Assembly (NCBI RefSeq): GCF_003336425.1
Contig: NZ_QEIO01000009.1
Location: 1 to 63,370 of the forward strand
Direction of reading: 5' to 3'
DNA: 63,370 nt
Source: Marinitenerispora sediminis
Lineage (GTDB): Bacteria; Actinomycetota; Actinomycetes; Streptosporangiales; Streptosporangiaceae
The first letter of the stretch is position 1. The number at the start of each line of letters is the position of its first letter. Below the pieces are notes generated by a model. That model searched no databases and was not told the DNA's origin. It saw only the letters and a list, made by a program, of their open reading frames with translations. A program made the translations under genes and the position numbers. Of the stretch, positions 25,551-34,633 are shown one piece after another.

Positions 25551-27080
25551 TCAGTCCCGGGGCGCGGCCGGGAAGCCTCCGGCCTGGCGTTCGACGGCCG
25601 CGGCGACCCGCAGGCAGAGCGCGTCGTCCCACCGCGGCCCGACGATCTGCAGGCCGACCGGCAGCCCGCCGGCCTGGTCGGCGGGCACGCTCGTGGCCGG
25701 GTGCCCGGTGACGTTGAACGGCGCGGTGTTGGGCACCATCTCCAGGGCGCGGGCGATGTAGTCCGCGCGCGAGACGTCGGGGCCGGGGATCTCGGTGGCG
25801 CGGATCGGCGTGGTCGGCAGCACCAGGACGTCCACGTCGGCCAGGGCCGCGTCGTAGGCGGCGGTGAGCTCGCCGACGAGGTTGCGAGCCATCGCGTAGT
25901 GCCCGCCGTGGTAGGTGTCGAGCGTGTAGCGGCCGGTCAGCGCGACGTACTTGACCGTTTCGGAGAGGTCGCCGCCGTGGACGGTCCGGCGGGCGCCGTA
26001 GTGGGCGATCAGCTCCGGGTCGTAGAGGCCGGACCAGTTGAGGCCGTAGCCGTTGCCGTCGATCATCTGGGCGGTGGCGCCCTCGGTGGCGATCACGTTC
26101 CACAGGTGCAGGGCGTCGGCGTGCCACGGGACGCTGGCCTCCACGACCTCGGCCCCCATGCCGGTGAGCCGGGCGGCGGTCCGCCGGACGGAGGCGTCCA
26201 CCTCGGGGTCGCTGAGGCCGGGGATGCCGAACCCCTCCGTGAGCAGGCCGATCCGCAGCCCGTCGACCCCCTCGTCGACGGCGGCGAGGTAGTCCTGCGC
26301 GGTGTGCCCGCTCTGCCGGGGGTCCTGGCCGTCGGGGCCCGCGATGATGCCGAGCAGCAGCGCGGCGTCGCGCACGGTGCGCGTCATGGGGCCGAGGTGG
26401 TCGACCGTGGCCTCGATCGGGAACGCGCCGGTGTAGGGCACCAGCCCGTGGGTCGGCTTGTGGCCCACCACCCCGGAGAAGGAGGCCGGCATCCGGACCG
26501 ATCCGCCCTGGTCCCCGCCGATGGCCAGGTCGACCTCCCCGGCGGCCAGCAGCGCGGCGTTGCCGCTGGAGGACCCCCCGGTGGTGCGGGTGGTGTCCCA
26601 CGGGTTGCGGACCGGCCCGGTGGCGGCGGTGTGGCTCCCGCCGGAGAAGCACAGGTCCTCGCAGACGGTCTTGCCGGCGATGGTCGCGCCGGCCGCGAGC
26701 AGCCGGGAGACCACGGTGGCGTCGCGGAGCGGCACGTGGCCCTCGACGGTCACGGAGCCGTTCATCATGGGGACGCCGGCGACCGAGACGTTGTCCTTGA
26801 CCACGACCCGCCGCCCGGCGAGCGGTCCGGAGTCGGCCTCGGTGATGTCGGTGGTGACGTACCAGGCGCCGAGGGGGTTGTCGTCCGGTTTGACGTGGGC
26901 GAAGTCGCGCACGGGGGCGGTGGGCCGGGAGCGCGCGTACAGTTCGGCCACTCGGTCGTAGGAGCCGATGGCGGCACCGCAGATCTCGGCGAACGAGTCG
27001 AGGTCGGCCTCGGAGAGGTCCAGTCCGTAGCGGCGGGCGATTGCGGAGAGCTGTTCGGAGGTCGGAGGGACGACCGTCAC
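25551..27080 (-). CDS. Amidase (amidase-signature family)
   Basis: A 509-residue amidase hydrolysing a carboxamide to acid and ammonia. The catalytic triad is visible: Lys95 in RRVVVKDNVSVAG, the cis-serine in TTGGSSSGNAALLA (about residue 171) and the nucleophile Ser194 in GDQGGSVRMPAS. The N-terminal helical part (VPPTSEQLSAIARRYGLDLS) matches amidases of the rhodococcal nitrile-hydratase type, which carry this extension. GTG start at 27080 with AGGAG upstream. No nitrile hydratase gene is in the window. The adjacent AmiC-like gene (27341-28816, same strand, upstream) suggests induction by amides, as in the Pseudomonas amidase operon. Confidence 0.9.
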   Translation of the reverse strand: MTVVPPTSEQLSAIARRYGLDLSEADLDSFAEICGAAIGSYDRVAELYARSRPTAPVRDFAHVKPDDNPLGAWYVTTDITEADSGPLAGRRVVVKDNVSVAGVPMMNGSVTVEGHVPLRDATVVSRLLAAGATIAGKTVCEDLCFSGGSHTAATGPVRNPWDTTRTTGGSSSGNAALLAAGEVDLAIGGDQGGSVRMPASFSGVVGHKPTHGLVPYTGAFPIEATVDHLGPMTRTVRDAALLLGIIAGPDGQDPRQSGHTAQDYLAAVDEGVDGLRIGLLTEGFGIPGLSDPEVDASVRRTAARLTGMGAEVVEASVPWHADALHLWNVIATEGATAQMIDGNGYGLNWSGLYDPELIAHYGARRTVHGGDLSETVKYVALTGRYTLDTYHGGHYAMARNLVGELTAAYDAALADVDVLVLPTTPIRATEIPGPDVSRADYIARALEMVPNTAPFNVTGHPATSVPADQAGGLPVGLQIVGPRWDDALCLRVAAAVERQAGGFPAAPRD

Positions 27081-27340
27081 TGATGACTCCTAGCGCGTCG
27101 TGGGGGGAGAGGCGGGAATTCGTTGCTCCCTTTGCCGTTCGCAGCGACTTTAGTGAATCATCGGGAAAGCGGTGATTCGGGGCGCATCACACTCCCCCTC
27201 CCTCGACCGACAATTGCGCGTTTTGCCGCTTTTCCACCGAATTTCGGCGCAAAGGAAAATCGAAGCCGCATTCGGAACGTGTCGGCACGCAGCCCGGAAC
27301 CACCCCATCGGGCCCGGTGGAGCGCTCCCACAGTGCTGCG
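27081..27340 (-). promoter_or_regulatory. AT-richer control region of the amidase gene with inverted repeats
   Basis: This 260-base gap is noticeably less GC-rich than its surroundings. It contains GAATCA - 12 bases - TGATTC (27155-27178), about 75 bases before the amidase GTG, and an 11-base palindrome CCGAATTTCGG (27237-27247). These are candidate binding sites for a regulator, so the amidase gene may have its own promoter rather than relying on read-through. Confidence 0.45.
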
Positions 27341-28816
27341 TCACGACCACCGGAGCCGCGCCGAGTCGCGCTCCCGCGAGGGCTCGACCTCCGCCACCAG
27401 GGAGAAGCCGCCGTTCCCCGCCTCGGCGACCATGAGCGGCTGGCGGTAGGCGTTGGGGCCGCTGATCGCCACCGTCCCCCGCGGACCGTCGAAGGACCGC
27501 CCGCGCAGCTCCCGGGCGATGGTCAGGGGCTCGTCGTCGCCGGCCGCGCGCGCCGCGCCGGTGTAGAGGTGCAGGGCCTCGTAGACCGACTCCGTGATGC
27601 TGGACGGCGGCGGCGCCCAGCGGCCGAACTCCCGGTAGTAGGAGTCGACCAGCGCGCGGTTGGCGGCGTTGTCCAGGTTCTCGAAGTAGCCGAAGACGCT
27701 CCACAGCCCGCTGCTCGCGGCGTCGCCGATCGCCGACCGGGTGAACTCGTCCAGCGCGAGGGCCAGGGTGCGGCACTGCGCGCGCAGCCCCATGGCGTGG
27801 CACTGCTGCTCGAACGCCACCTCGTCGGCGCCGACGAAGGTGGACAGCACCAGGTCCGCGCCCGAGGCCGCGATGTCGTCGATCAGCGACGAGAAGTCGT
27901 CGGTGCCCAGCGCGCGGTAGGTCTCCCCCACCACGGCGCCGCCGTGCCGGGCGATCACCCGGCGGGCCCAGACGTTGCTGTCCCGCGGCCAGGAGTAGTC
28001 GTTGCCGGCCAGGTACCAGTGCCGCCCGCCGGTCGCGCCCATCAGTCTGCGGACCGCGGCGTCGAGCTGGCCCTCCGGGCGCTCCCCCAGGCGGAACACC
28101 AGGTCGTGGGCGGGGCCGCCCTCGTTGACCGGCGTGTAGATGACCAGCACGCCGGCCCGCCGCGCCACGGCGCTGATGGCGTTGAAGCTCTGCGAGGTGA
28201 CGTTGGTGATGATGGCCCGGCAGCCGGCCCGGATCAGCCGGCGGGTCTCGGCGGCGGCCGTGCGGGGGTCGGTGGCGTCGTCGCCCACCAGAACGCGCAT
28301 CTCGCGGCCGTTGACGCCGCCGTCGGCGTTGACCTGCTCCGCGCCGAGCAGCGCCAGGTTCTCGGTGGCGGCGGCGAACACGCTCGCGGGCCCGGACTTG
28401 CTGCACAGCAGCCCGACAGGGTGCGCCCCCTCGGGCACCGACCCGGTGGCCGGTATACCGCGCCGCCGCATGAGCCACGGCAGCGCCTCGGAGCCGATCT
28501 CCGCGGTCACCCGCACCCGCGTGCCGCCCGACTCCCGGGGGTCGAACCGCATCCGCAGCCGTCCGCGCCAGGGCAGGTGGTGGGTGATGTCGATGCGCCG
28601 CCCCGCGGCGAGCCCGCTGATGCGGCCGACGATGTCGGCGGGCCGGCCGCCGCCGGACTCCAGCGGCACCCGCAGCGTGACCATGGCCCCCACCGCGACC
28701 TCGGCGCAGTGCGCGTCGAAGAGCCAGCCGGCCCCCGAGCCGCTGCCGAACATGCCGTACACCTGGTGGGGGGGAAGCTCGACGACGCGTTCCGCGGTGA
28801 GGGTCAACTGTCCCAT
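27341..28816 (-). CDS. SRPBCC domain fused to an AmiC-like amide-sensing binding domain
   Basis: A 491-residue protein with two unrelated parts. Residues about 1-122 look like an SRPBCC (START-like) ligand-binding fold: a beta strand VVELPPHQVYGMFG, then GWLFDAH, VTLRVP, DIVGRISGL and an antiparallel sheet RVRVTAEIG. Residues about 132-480 form a periplasmic-binding-protein fold resembling AmiC: HPVGLLCSKSGPAS, AVEQ-like GAEQVNADGGVNGREM, AIITNVTSQSFNAI, YLAGNDYSWPRDSN, VLSTFVGADEVAF and the end IARELRGRSFDGPRGTV. There is no signal peptide or lipobox, so it should be cytoplasmic, as AmiC is. ATG 28816 is preceded by GGGAGCGAC. It is probably an amide sensor for the amidase; no AmiR partner is present. 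Confidence 0.78.
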   Translation of the reverse strand: MGQLTLTAERVVELPPHQVYGMFGSGSGAGWLFDAHCAEVAVGAMVTLRVPLESGGGRPADIVGRISGLAAGRRIDITHHLPWRGRLRMRFDPRESGGTRVRVTAEIGSEALPWLMRRRGIPATGSVPEGAHPVGLLCSKSGPASVFAAATENLALLGAEQVNADGGVNGREMRVLVGDDATDPRTAAAETRRLIRAGCRAIITNVTSQSFNAISAVARRAGVLVIYTPVNEGGPAHDLVFRLGERPEGQLDAAVRRLMGATGGRHWYLAGNDYSWPRDSNVWARRVIARHGGAVVGETYRALGTDDFSSLIDDIAASGADLVLSTFVGADEVAFEQQCHAMGLRAQCRTLALALDEFTRSAIGDAASSGLWSVFGYFENLDNAANRALVDSYYREFGRWAPPPSSITESVYEALHLYTGAARAAGDDEPLTIARELRGRSFDGPRGTVAISGPNAYRQPLMVAEAGNGGFSLVAEVEPSRERDSARLRWS

Positions 28817-28997
28817 GTCGCTCCCTGGGGTCGCTCTCCTCGGTACTCGCTCCCGGCTCGGCGCGCGGGTACCGCCGGCCCCGGCACCGCCCCGGCGGCG
28901 ACCGCCGCGGCCGGCCGGCGGCCGTCACGGGAAGCGCCGCCACCCGGGCGGGCGGCCCCGCGGACACCGCCCGCCGCGGCCGTCGCGGCCGGGCGCC

Positions 28998-29360
28998 CTA
29001 GGCCGTGCGGCCCTCCCTGCCACCGCGGCCGAGCTGGCGGACCTCGCCGTCCGCGACACGCCGCGTGACGTGATCAAGATCACCAAGCGAGGTGTGCAGA
29101 AGCTCCGTCAGGAAGGATACGACCTGCCGTGCGGGTCCCTCGTAGGAAATCGCGAACCGCGCTGTCCCGTCGTCATCGCGGCAGGACACCAGCCCGTGCT
29201 CCCGCAGCAGGTGGAGACGGGTGTAGAGGGCACCGGTGCCATGAGCGCCGATTTCCGCGGCGATTCCGTCGAACGACGTCTCGCCGTTCCTGTCCAGGAC
29301 CGCGAGGATTTTTTGGCATACCGGATCGGTGAGAACGGCGAAATCGTCGTGAGAATCCAT
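28998..29360 (-). CDS. Winged-helix transcriptional regulator (ArsR-like)
   Basis: A 120-residue DNA-binding protein. It begins DDFAVLTDPVCQKILAVLDRNGETSF, the first helices of an ArsR/MarR-like winged helix. The recognition helix is TGALYTRLHLLREHGLV (about residues 42-58), and the wing carries CRDDDGTARFAIS. The remaining helices could form the dimer interface. No cysteine pair typical of metal-sensing ArsR members is seen, so the ligand may be organic. It sits alone between the AmiC-like gene and egtD. A 10-base perfect palindrome lies 35 bases before its start. Target genes cannot be stated. Confidence 0.75.
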   Translation of the reverse strand: MDSHDDFAVLTDPVCQKILAVLDRNGETSFDGIAAEIGAHGTGALYTRLHLLREHGLVSCRDDDGTARFAISYEGPARQVVSFLTELLHTSLGDLDHVTRRVADGEVRQLGRGGREGRTA

Positions 29361-29394
29361 ATGTGCCCTCCGGAGACCCCACAGTAGCCCAGGT

Positions 29395-29404
29395 GGTGAT
29401 CACC
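29395..29404. promoter_or_regulatory. Palindrome upstream of the winged-helix gene
   Basis: GGTGATCACC, a perfect 10-base palindrome 35 bases upstream of the regulator's ATG. The position suits an autoregulatory operator. Confidence 0.4.
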
Positions 29405-29532
29405 CCGGACAGGGTCGCGACGGGCGCCGTTCCCTCCCCCGCGGTGACCGGCGGCGGCCGGCCACCGCGACCTGCGCCTACCGGCGCGCCCGCACCCCGT
29501 ACCGCCGTGGTCGACGGTGCGCGTAATATCGG

Positions 29533-30531
29533 TTACCCAGGGCGATCCTGCCGTCCGGGCGGTGCCGAGACCGGGCCGGCGACGACGAGCGCGAAGTCGG
29601 CGGCCGGATCCGTCCACCACCGCAGGACCGCGAACCCCGCCTCCGCGAGCTCCGCCCGGGCTCCGTCCGGCCGGAACTTCGCCGACACCTCCGTGCGCAT
29701 CTCCTCGCCGGCGGCGAACTCCACGGCGAGGTCCAGGCCCGCCACCCGCACCCGCTGCGGGCGTTCGGCGCGCAGCCGCATCTCGATCCACTCCGCCTCG
29801 GCGTTCCAGTGGGCGACGTGCTGGTACGCCTCGGGCACGAAGTCCCCGTCCAGCTCGCGGTTGATGACGTGCAGCACGTTGCGGTCGAACTCGGCGGTGA
29901 CCCCCTGGGCGTCGTCGTAGGCGGCCAGCAGGCGGTCGGTCTCCTTGACCAGGTCCAGGCCGAGCAGCAGGGTGTCCCCGGGCGCCATGGTGCTGCGCAG
30001 GTCGGTCAGGAACGACCGGCGCTGCCCCGGCGTCTGGTTGCCGATGGTGGAACCGAGCATCGCCACCATGCGCCGTCCCCCGGTCGGCAGCAGGTGCAGG
30101 TGGCGCTCGAAGTCGGCCACCACCGCCTGGACGGCCAGGCCGGGATGGTCGGCGGCGATCTGCCCGGCGGCGGCCTCCAGGAAGCCGCCGCTGACGTCGA
30201 CCGGGACGAACCGGCGCAGCGTTCCGGCGGCGCGCAGCGCGTCCAGCAGCAGCCGGGTCTTCTCCCCGGAGCCGGAGCCGAGCTCCACCAGGGTGTCGGC
30301 CCGGGTGGTGGCGGCGATCTCCACTGCGCGGGCCCGCAGGATGGCGCGTTCGGCCCGGGTCGGGTAGTACTCGGGCAGCTCGGTGATCTGCTCGAACAGC
30401 GCGCTGCCGCGCTCGTCGTAGAACCACTTGGGCGGGAGCGACTTCGGACTGGCTATCAGCCCGTCGTAGACGTCCCGGCGCAGTGCCTTCGCGAGGTCGT
30501 CGGCGGTGAGATGGCGGTCGACGCGCAGCAT
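29533..30531 (-). CDS. egtD: L-histidine N-alpha-methyltransferase EgtD
   Basis: A 332-residue SAM-dependent enzyme that trimethylates the amino group of histidine to hercynine, the first step of ergothioneine synthesis. Diagnostic segments: [20 protein letters not shown] (cited in part), [14 protein letters not shown], the SAM-binding [13 protein letters not shown] (about residues 80-92), [11 protein letters not shown] and [14 protein letters not shown]. The ATG at 30531 is preceded by AAGGGGGGCACC. It lies 112 bases after egtC on the same strand, last in an egtA-egtB-egtC-egtD order. No egtE is present in the window. Confidence 0.96.
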   Translation of the reverse strand: MLRVDRHLTADDLAKALRRDVYDGLIASPKSLPPKWFYDERGSALFEQITELPEYYPTRAERAILRARAVEIAATTRADTLVELGSGSGEKTRLLLDALRAAGTLRRFVPVDVSGGFLEAAAGQIAADHPGLAVQAVVADFERHLHLLPTGGRRMVAMLGSTIGNQTPGQRRSFLTDLRSTMAPGDTLLLGLDLVKETDRLLAAYDDAQGVTAEFDRNVLHVINRELDGDFVPEAYQHVAHWNAEAEWIEMRLRAERPQRVRVAGLDLAVEFAAGEEMRTEVSAKFRPDGARAELAEAGFAVLRWWTDPAADFALVVAGPVSAPPGRQDRPG

Positions 30532-30643
30532 GGTGCCCCCCTTGGTCTGCTGCCTCGGTCTGCGTGATGTGCGCGGCGGCGCGCGGCCCGGCACGGCGGG
30601 AGCCGTGCCGGGCCGGCGGGCCGGCCGCTCGTCCGGTCACGCC

Positions 30644-31393
30644 TCACCCGATGGGCGTGATCCGGACGCTGTGGGCGGTGGCGGTGAGCAGGGATTCGTC
30701 CGGCACCCGCCGCCAGCCGGGCTCGTCGTCGCAGGGCTCGGAGGCGACGACGACCGTGCCCGGCCCCTGGCGCACGTACAGGGTGTCCCCGCACGCCGTG
30801 GCGGCCAGCCGGGTGCCGTCGGCCGCCAGGAGGTTGTAGCGCCCCGGGGAGCAGGAGCGCGCCGCCTCGGCCACGCCCGCCAGTGCCCCGCCGAGCGGCT
30901 CGCCCTTGCGCCACAGCCGCACAGCCAGGCCGAACAGCGGTGCGGAGTCGACGGGGGCGCGGACGTCCGGCACGCCCGTGGGGACGGGTGTGCCGAGCCG
31001 GTCGGCCAGGGCCTCGTAGTCGCTGGCCGCTCCGTTGTGGCTGAACAGCCGCCCGTCACCGCGGAACGGCTGGGCGCACGACTCGTCCACCGGGAACCCC
31101 ACGGTGGCGTCGCGGACCGCCGCCACCACGCAGCCGGCCCGGACCACGCGCGCAACGTCGGCGAAGGAGGTGTCGGCCCAGATGGGCATCGACCTCCGGT
31201 ACCGCACGGGGGGCTCCGCGGCCGCGGGATCCGCGCCCCCGGCGTACCATCCGACGCCGAACCCGTCGGCGTTCACCGTGCCGTGCCGCTGCTCCCGCGG
31301 CGCGTAGGACTGGCTGTGCAGCGAGCGCTTCGGCGCGTAGAGCAGCGTGTGCAGGTCGACGGGGGGCCCGAGGTAGGCCATGTGGCGGCACAT
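30644..31393 (-). CDS. egtC: Gamma-glutamyl-hercynylcysteine sulfoxide hydrolase EgtC
   Basis: A 249-residue class II glutamine-amidotransferase-fold hydrolase. The nucleophile is Cys2, exposed after removal of the first methionine (MCRHMAYLG). Other landmarks are SLHSQSYAPREQ, the VNADGFGVGWY oxyanion-hole region, and LFSHNGAAS. It cleaves the glutamyl group from gamma-glutamyl-hercynylcysteine sulfoxide, the intermediate made by EgtB. Its ATG shares one base with the stop of egtB (TGATG), so translation is coupled. Confidence 0.95.
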   Translation of the reverse strand: MCRHMAYLGPPVDLHTLLYAPKRSLHSQSYAPREQRHGTVNADGFGVGWYAGGADPAAAEPPVRYRRSMPIWADTSFADVARVVRAGCVVAAVRDATVGFPVDESCAQPFRGDGRLFSHNGAASDYEALADRLGTPVPTGVPDVRAPVDSAPLFGLAVRLWRKGEPLGGALAGVAEAARSCSPGRYNLLAADGTRLAATACGDTLYVRQGPGTVVVASEPCDDEPGWRRVPDESLLTATAHSVRITPIG

Positions 31394-32733
31394 CAGGCGG
31401 CCTCCGCGTCGCGGGCGCACCGGAAGCCGGCGAAGATCTGCCGCCGGATCGGGAGGTCCCAGTTGCGGAAACTCGCCCGCGCCGACACCGGGTGGCTGGC
31501 CCAGGAGCCGCCGCGCAGCACCTTGTAGCCGCCGCCGAAGAACACCTCGGAGTACTCCCGGTACGGGAACGCCCGGAACCCGGGGTAGCCGGCGAAGTCG
31601 GTGGCGGTCCACTCCCAGACGTCGCCGACGAGCTGGCGCACGCCGTACGGTGACGCGCCGGCGGGGAACGCGGCCGCGGGGGTGGGACGGAGCAGCCGCT
31701 GGCCCAGGTTGGCGTGGTGCTCGCCGGGCTCGGCGTCGCCCCACGGGTACAGCCGGGACCGGCCGGTGGCGGGATCGTGCCGGGCGGCCTTCTCCCACTC
31801 GGCCTCGGTGGGCAGCCGCTTGCCCGCCCACCTGGCGTAGGCCTCGGCCTCGTAGAAGCACACGTGCTGCACCGGCTCGTCCGGCGGGACGGGCTCGACG
31901 CGGCCGAGCCGGCGGCGAAGCCACTGCCCGGCGTCGCGGCGCCAGAAGGCGGGGGACCGCTTCCCGGAGCGGTTGCGCCACTCCCAGCCGGCCGGGCTCC
32001 ACCAGCGGGCCTGGTCGTAGCCGCCGTCGGCCATGAACTCCAGGTAGCGGGCGTTGGTCACCGCGGCGGTGTCGATGTGGTAGGCGGGGAGCCGGACGAC
32101 GTGCGCCGGCCGCTCGTTGTCGTAGGCCCACGGCTCGTCGCTGACCCCCATGGTGAAGGGGCCGGCGGGGATGCGGACCTCCTCCGCCTCGGTGCCCGCC
32201 GGCTGGCCGCCCGTCGGCGGCGGTGCCGGGGGTGCCGGCTCGCGGAGCACCGGGTCGCCGCGGCGCAGCTGGTGGGTGGCGAGCATGGTCTCGTCGTGCT
32301 GGTGCTCGTGCTGGATGACCATGCCGTAGACGAAGCCGCCGTCGAGCAGCGCGGCGCCGGAGTCGAAGACGGCCCGGTCGAGGTGGTCGAGGACCCGCCG
32401 CCGCACCCGCGCGTTGTACTCCTGTGCCTCGCCGGGCGACAGCAGCGGCAGTTCCACCCGTCGGGCGCGCGGGTTCTCGAACGCGTCGTACAGCACGTCG
32501 ATGTCCGGACGGATCGCCTCCTGGCCCTGCGCGGCGCGGATCAGCCACTGCTCCTCGTAGTTGCCGGCATGGGCCAGGTCCCACACGAGGGGGGACATCA
32601 GCGGGGAGTGCTGGCGGAGGAGTTCGGCGTCGTCGAGGGCGTCCACGGTCAGCCCGTGGCTGCGTACGCGCACCTCGCCGAGTCCGGCGGCGATGCGCCG
32701 CCTGAGCTGGTCGTCGGTCGGCCGGCCGGTCAT
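31393..32733 (-). CDS. egtB: Hercynine oxygenase EgtB (sulfoxide synthase)
   Basis: A 446-residue iron enzyme joining gamma-glutamylcysteine to hercynine with oxygen. The N-terminal DinB-like domain supplies the iron ligands: His55 in DLAHAGNYEEQW and the H-x3-H-x-E motif (His142, His146, Glu148) in QHEHQHDETM. The C-terminal FGE-sulfatase domain (from about residue 180) shows IPAGPFTMGVSDEPW, the CFYEAEAYARWAGKRLPTEAEWE stretch (core RWAGKRLPTEAEWE) and VLRGGSWASHPVSAR. The use of gamma-glutamylcysteine fits the presence of egtA and egtC. Its ATG overlaps the egtA stop (ATGA). Confidence 0.96.
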   Translation of the reverse strand: MTGRPTDDQLRRRIAAGLGEVRVRSHGLTVDALDDAELLRQHSPLMSPLVWDLAHAGNYEEQWLIRAAQGQEAIRPDIDVLYDAFENPRARRVELPLLSPGEAQEYNARVRRRVLDHLDRAVFDSGAALLDGGFVYGMVIQHEHQHDETMLATHQLRRGDPVLREPAPPAPPPTGGQPAGTEAEEVRIPAGPFTMGVSDEPWAYDNERPAHVVRLPAYHIDTAAVTNARYLEFMADGGYDQARWWSPAGWEWRNRSGKRSPAFWRRDAGQWLRRRLGRVEPVPPDEPVQHVCFYEAEAYARWAGKRLPTEAEWEKAARHDPATGRSRLYPWGDAEPGEHHANLGQRLLRPTPAAAFPAGASPYGVRQLVGDVWEWTATDFAGYPGFRAFPYREYSEVFFGGGYKVLRGGSWASHPVSARASFRNWDLPIRRQIFAGFRCARDAEAA

Positions 32734-33944
32734 GTCGCTCCTCCGCTCGGCTGGTCCCCTGGTCCGTCGTCGGCGGGACAGCGGCCCCGCTCGACGTACC
32801 GCTCGCGGTAGGCGTCCACCAGCGGCACGAGTTCGGCGGCGCCCTGGTCCGGCAGCGCCGCGGCGGCCGCGGCGAAGCAGTCGCGCACCGCGGTGGCGAT
32901 GCCGGGATCGGTCAGCGCGTCGCGGGCGGCGGCCAGCCACGCCTCGGGGCCGGGCTCGGCGCCGTGCCAGAGTTCGTCGGTGGCGGCGAACGCGGCCTCC
33001 GACGCCTTGGGGTGGTCGACCAGTGCCGCGGCCACCGCGACCGGGACGGGCCACCAGCGCTGCGGCAGGGCGTCGATCATCCGCAGCTCCAGCCAGCCCC
33101 GCGGGCGCACCGGCGGGAACAGCGTGGTCAGGTGGTACTCGAGGTCGTCGAGCGTCGGGCGCCGCGGGTCGCCCGCGCGCAGCCACTCCCCGAACCGCAG
33201 GCCGGGGTCGCTGAGCCACGGCAGGTCGTCGCGGCGGATCGTCATGAGCCGGGCGTCCAGCACGTACCGGGTCCACGCCTCGACCGGGTCGCCGGCGGGG
33301 ACGGGCCGGGTGCGCGACGAGTCCATGGCGGCCCAGATCGCCCACCGGGTGGACCGCCAGCCGGTGGGCCGGTCCCGCCAGGTCGGCGAGTTGGCGAACG
33401 CGGCGACGAGCAGCGGGCCGAGCCGGTGCACCAGGCGCCACCGGCGTTCGGCGTCCGCCGGAGTGGCCCCGATGTCCAGGCAGACCTGGAGGGAGGCCGT
33501 ACAGCACATCATGGTGCGGCCGCTGGGCCAGCCGCCGTCGAAGTAGCGCTCCATGGCGAGGTAGCGCGGCAGCGTGAGCTGCCGCTTCGGCGAGCGGTGC
33601 GGATCGAGGCCGGCCCCGCGCAGCCGGAGTCCGGCGGTGCGCAGCCGGGACTCGACGTGGTCGAGGTCGGCGGTCATGGCCGCGTGCGCGGCGGCCGGGC
33701 CGTCCTGGGGCAGCGAGCTCAGCTCCAGCTGCCCCCCGGGTTCGTAGGTGATCGCGCTGCCGGCGGGCAGCGGGCCCGCCTCGGCGACGACCGCGGCCAG
33801 CCGGTCGAGCGGCACCGCCTCGCGCGGCCGCCGCGGGTCGAGGACCAGCCATTCGGACTCGACGCCGACGCGTCCGGGCGGTCCGGTCTTGAAGCAGATT
33901 CCGTGGACGAACTCGTGGACGTCGGCGTCGGAGAGACGAGCCAT
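32730..33944 (-). CDS. egtA: Glutamate-cysteine ligase EgtA
   Basis: A 404-residue GCS2-type ligase that makes gamma-glutamylcysteine, the sulfur donor for EgtB. It shows GVESEWLVLD (about residue 27), the TYEPGGQLELSSLP substrate loop, YFDGGWPSGRTMMCCTASLQV (core GRTMMCCTASLQV), WLELRMIDALP and a C-terminal helical part. It is first in a four-gene ergothioneine operon, each of the first three genes overlapping the next. The ATG at 33944 has a GGGGGTG ribosome site. An inverted repeat lies about 40-60 bases upstream. Confidence 0.94.
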   Translation of the reverse strand: MARLSDADVHEFVHGICFKTGPPGRVGVESEWLVLDPRRPREAVPLDRLAAVVAEAGPLPAGSAITYEPGGQLELSSLPQDGPAAAHAAMTADLDHVESRLRTAGLRLRGAGLDPHRSPKRQLTLPRYLAMERYFDGGWPSGRTMMCCTASLQVCLDIGATPADAERRWRLVHRLGPLLVAAFANSPTWRDRPTGWRSTRWAIWAAMDSSRTRPVPAGDPVEAWTRYVLDARLMTIRRDDLPWLSDPGLRFGEWLRAGDPRRPTLDDLEYHLTTLFPPVRPRGWLELRMIDALPQRWWPVPVAVAAALVDHPKASEAAFAATDELWHGAEPGPEAWLAAARDALTDPGIATAVRDCFAAAAAALPDQGAAELVPLVDAYRERYVERGRCPADDGPGDQPSGGAT

Positions 33945-33980
33945 GGGGCACCCCCAATTCGGACGTACAGAATGCTGTGC

Positions 33981-34006
33981 CCGGGTTCACCTCGGGTTGA
34001 ACCCGG
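33981..34006 (-). promoter_or_regulatory. Inverted repeat upstream of the ergothioneine operon
   Basis: CCGGGTTCA - 8 bases - TGAACCCGG, nine-base perfect arms, 37 bases upstream of egtA. It overlaps the expected promoter position and could be an operator; a hairpin in the leader is the alternative. Confidence 0.5.
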
Positions 34007-34076
34007 TTGCCGGGGGTGACCAAGCCGACATCCCGCCGGCCGGTGCGGTGACGGGCGAGGACGGCGGCGCCGCGGC

Positions 34077-34610
34077 TCAACTGCGGCCGAGATCGGCCAG
34101 GTAGGTCTCACCGGTGAGGGTGAGCCCGGACCGCCACAGCAGCGCCTTCTTGCCGGCGTCCTCCCCGGCGGAGTCCACGACGACGGCCGACGCTCCCATC
34201 AGGCGCAGCCGGCGGCGCGCCTGGGCCAGCAGGGCCGCACCGGCCCCCCACCAGTCGTCGGGCCGGAAGACCGAGAAGTCGCGGACGCGGGCCACCACCG
34301 CGGTGCCGCGGGCGGGCAGGTGGTCGGGCACCGTCCGCGCCAGGGAGCCGAACAGGTAGCCGCTGAGCTCGGCGCCGCGTTCGGCGACGAGGCACACCGC
34401 GCCACCGGTGGCGAGGGCGTGCGCGAGCCGGGCGCGGTGGAACTCCCGGGAGTCGGTGGCCACCCGGGCGAGCCCGGGGGCCCGCTGGTGGCGCTCCCGC
34501 CACTCGCGGTGGACGTGGTCGGCGACGGCGTCCAGATCGCTGTCGTAGGCGTCCCGCACGCTCAGTCCGAGCGGGGTCCGCGTGGTGGTGGTCCGCACCG
34601 AGGTCCGCAT
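34077..34610 (-). CDS. GNAT-family acetyltransferase
   Basis: A 177-residue protein with the layout of a GCN5-related N-acetyltransferase: an initial LSVRDAYDSDLDAVADHVHREW helix-strand unit (cited in part), a central strand AVCLVAERGAELSGYLFGSL, then a helical part WGAGAALLAQARRRLRLMGASAVVV ending in VDSAGEDAGKKALLWRSGLTLTGE (core KKALLWRSGL), the usual C-terminal acetyl-CoA-side segment. The canonical Q/RxxGxG/A loop is replaced by WWGAGAALL. Start taken at ATG 34610, with GAGGAGAGG upstream. Substrate unknown. It diverges from the acyl-CoA oxidase gene, and a tiny reading frame precedes it. Confidence 0.75.
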   Translation of the reverse strand: MRTSVRTTTTRTPLGLSVRDAYDSDLDAVADHVHREWRERHQRAPGLARVATDSREFHRARLAHALATGGAVCLVAERGAELSGYLFGSLARTVPDHLPARGTAVVARVRDFSVFRPDDWWGAGAALLAQARRRLRLMGASAVVVDSAGEDAGKKALLWRSGLTLTGETYLADLGRS

Positions 34611-34633
34611 GGCTGTCCTCTCCTCGACCGGTG

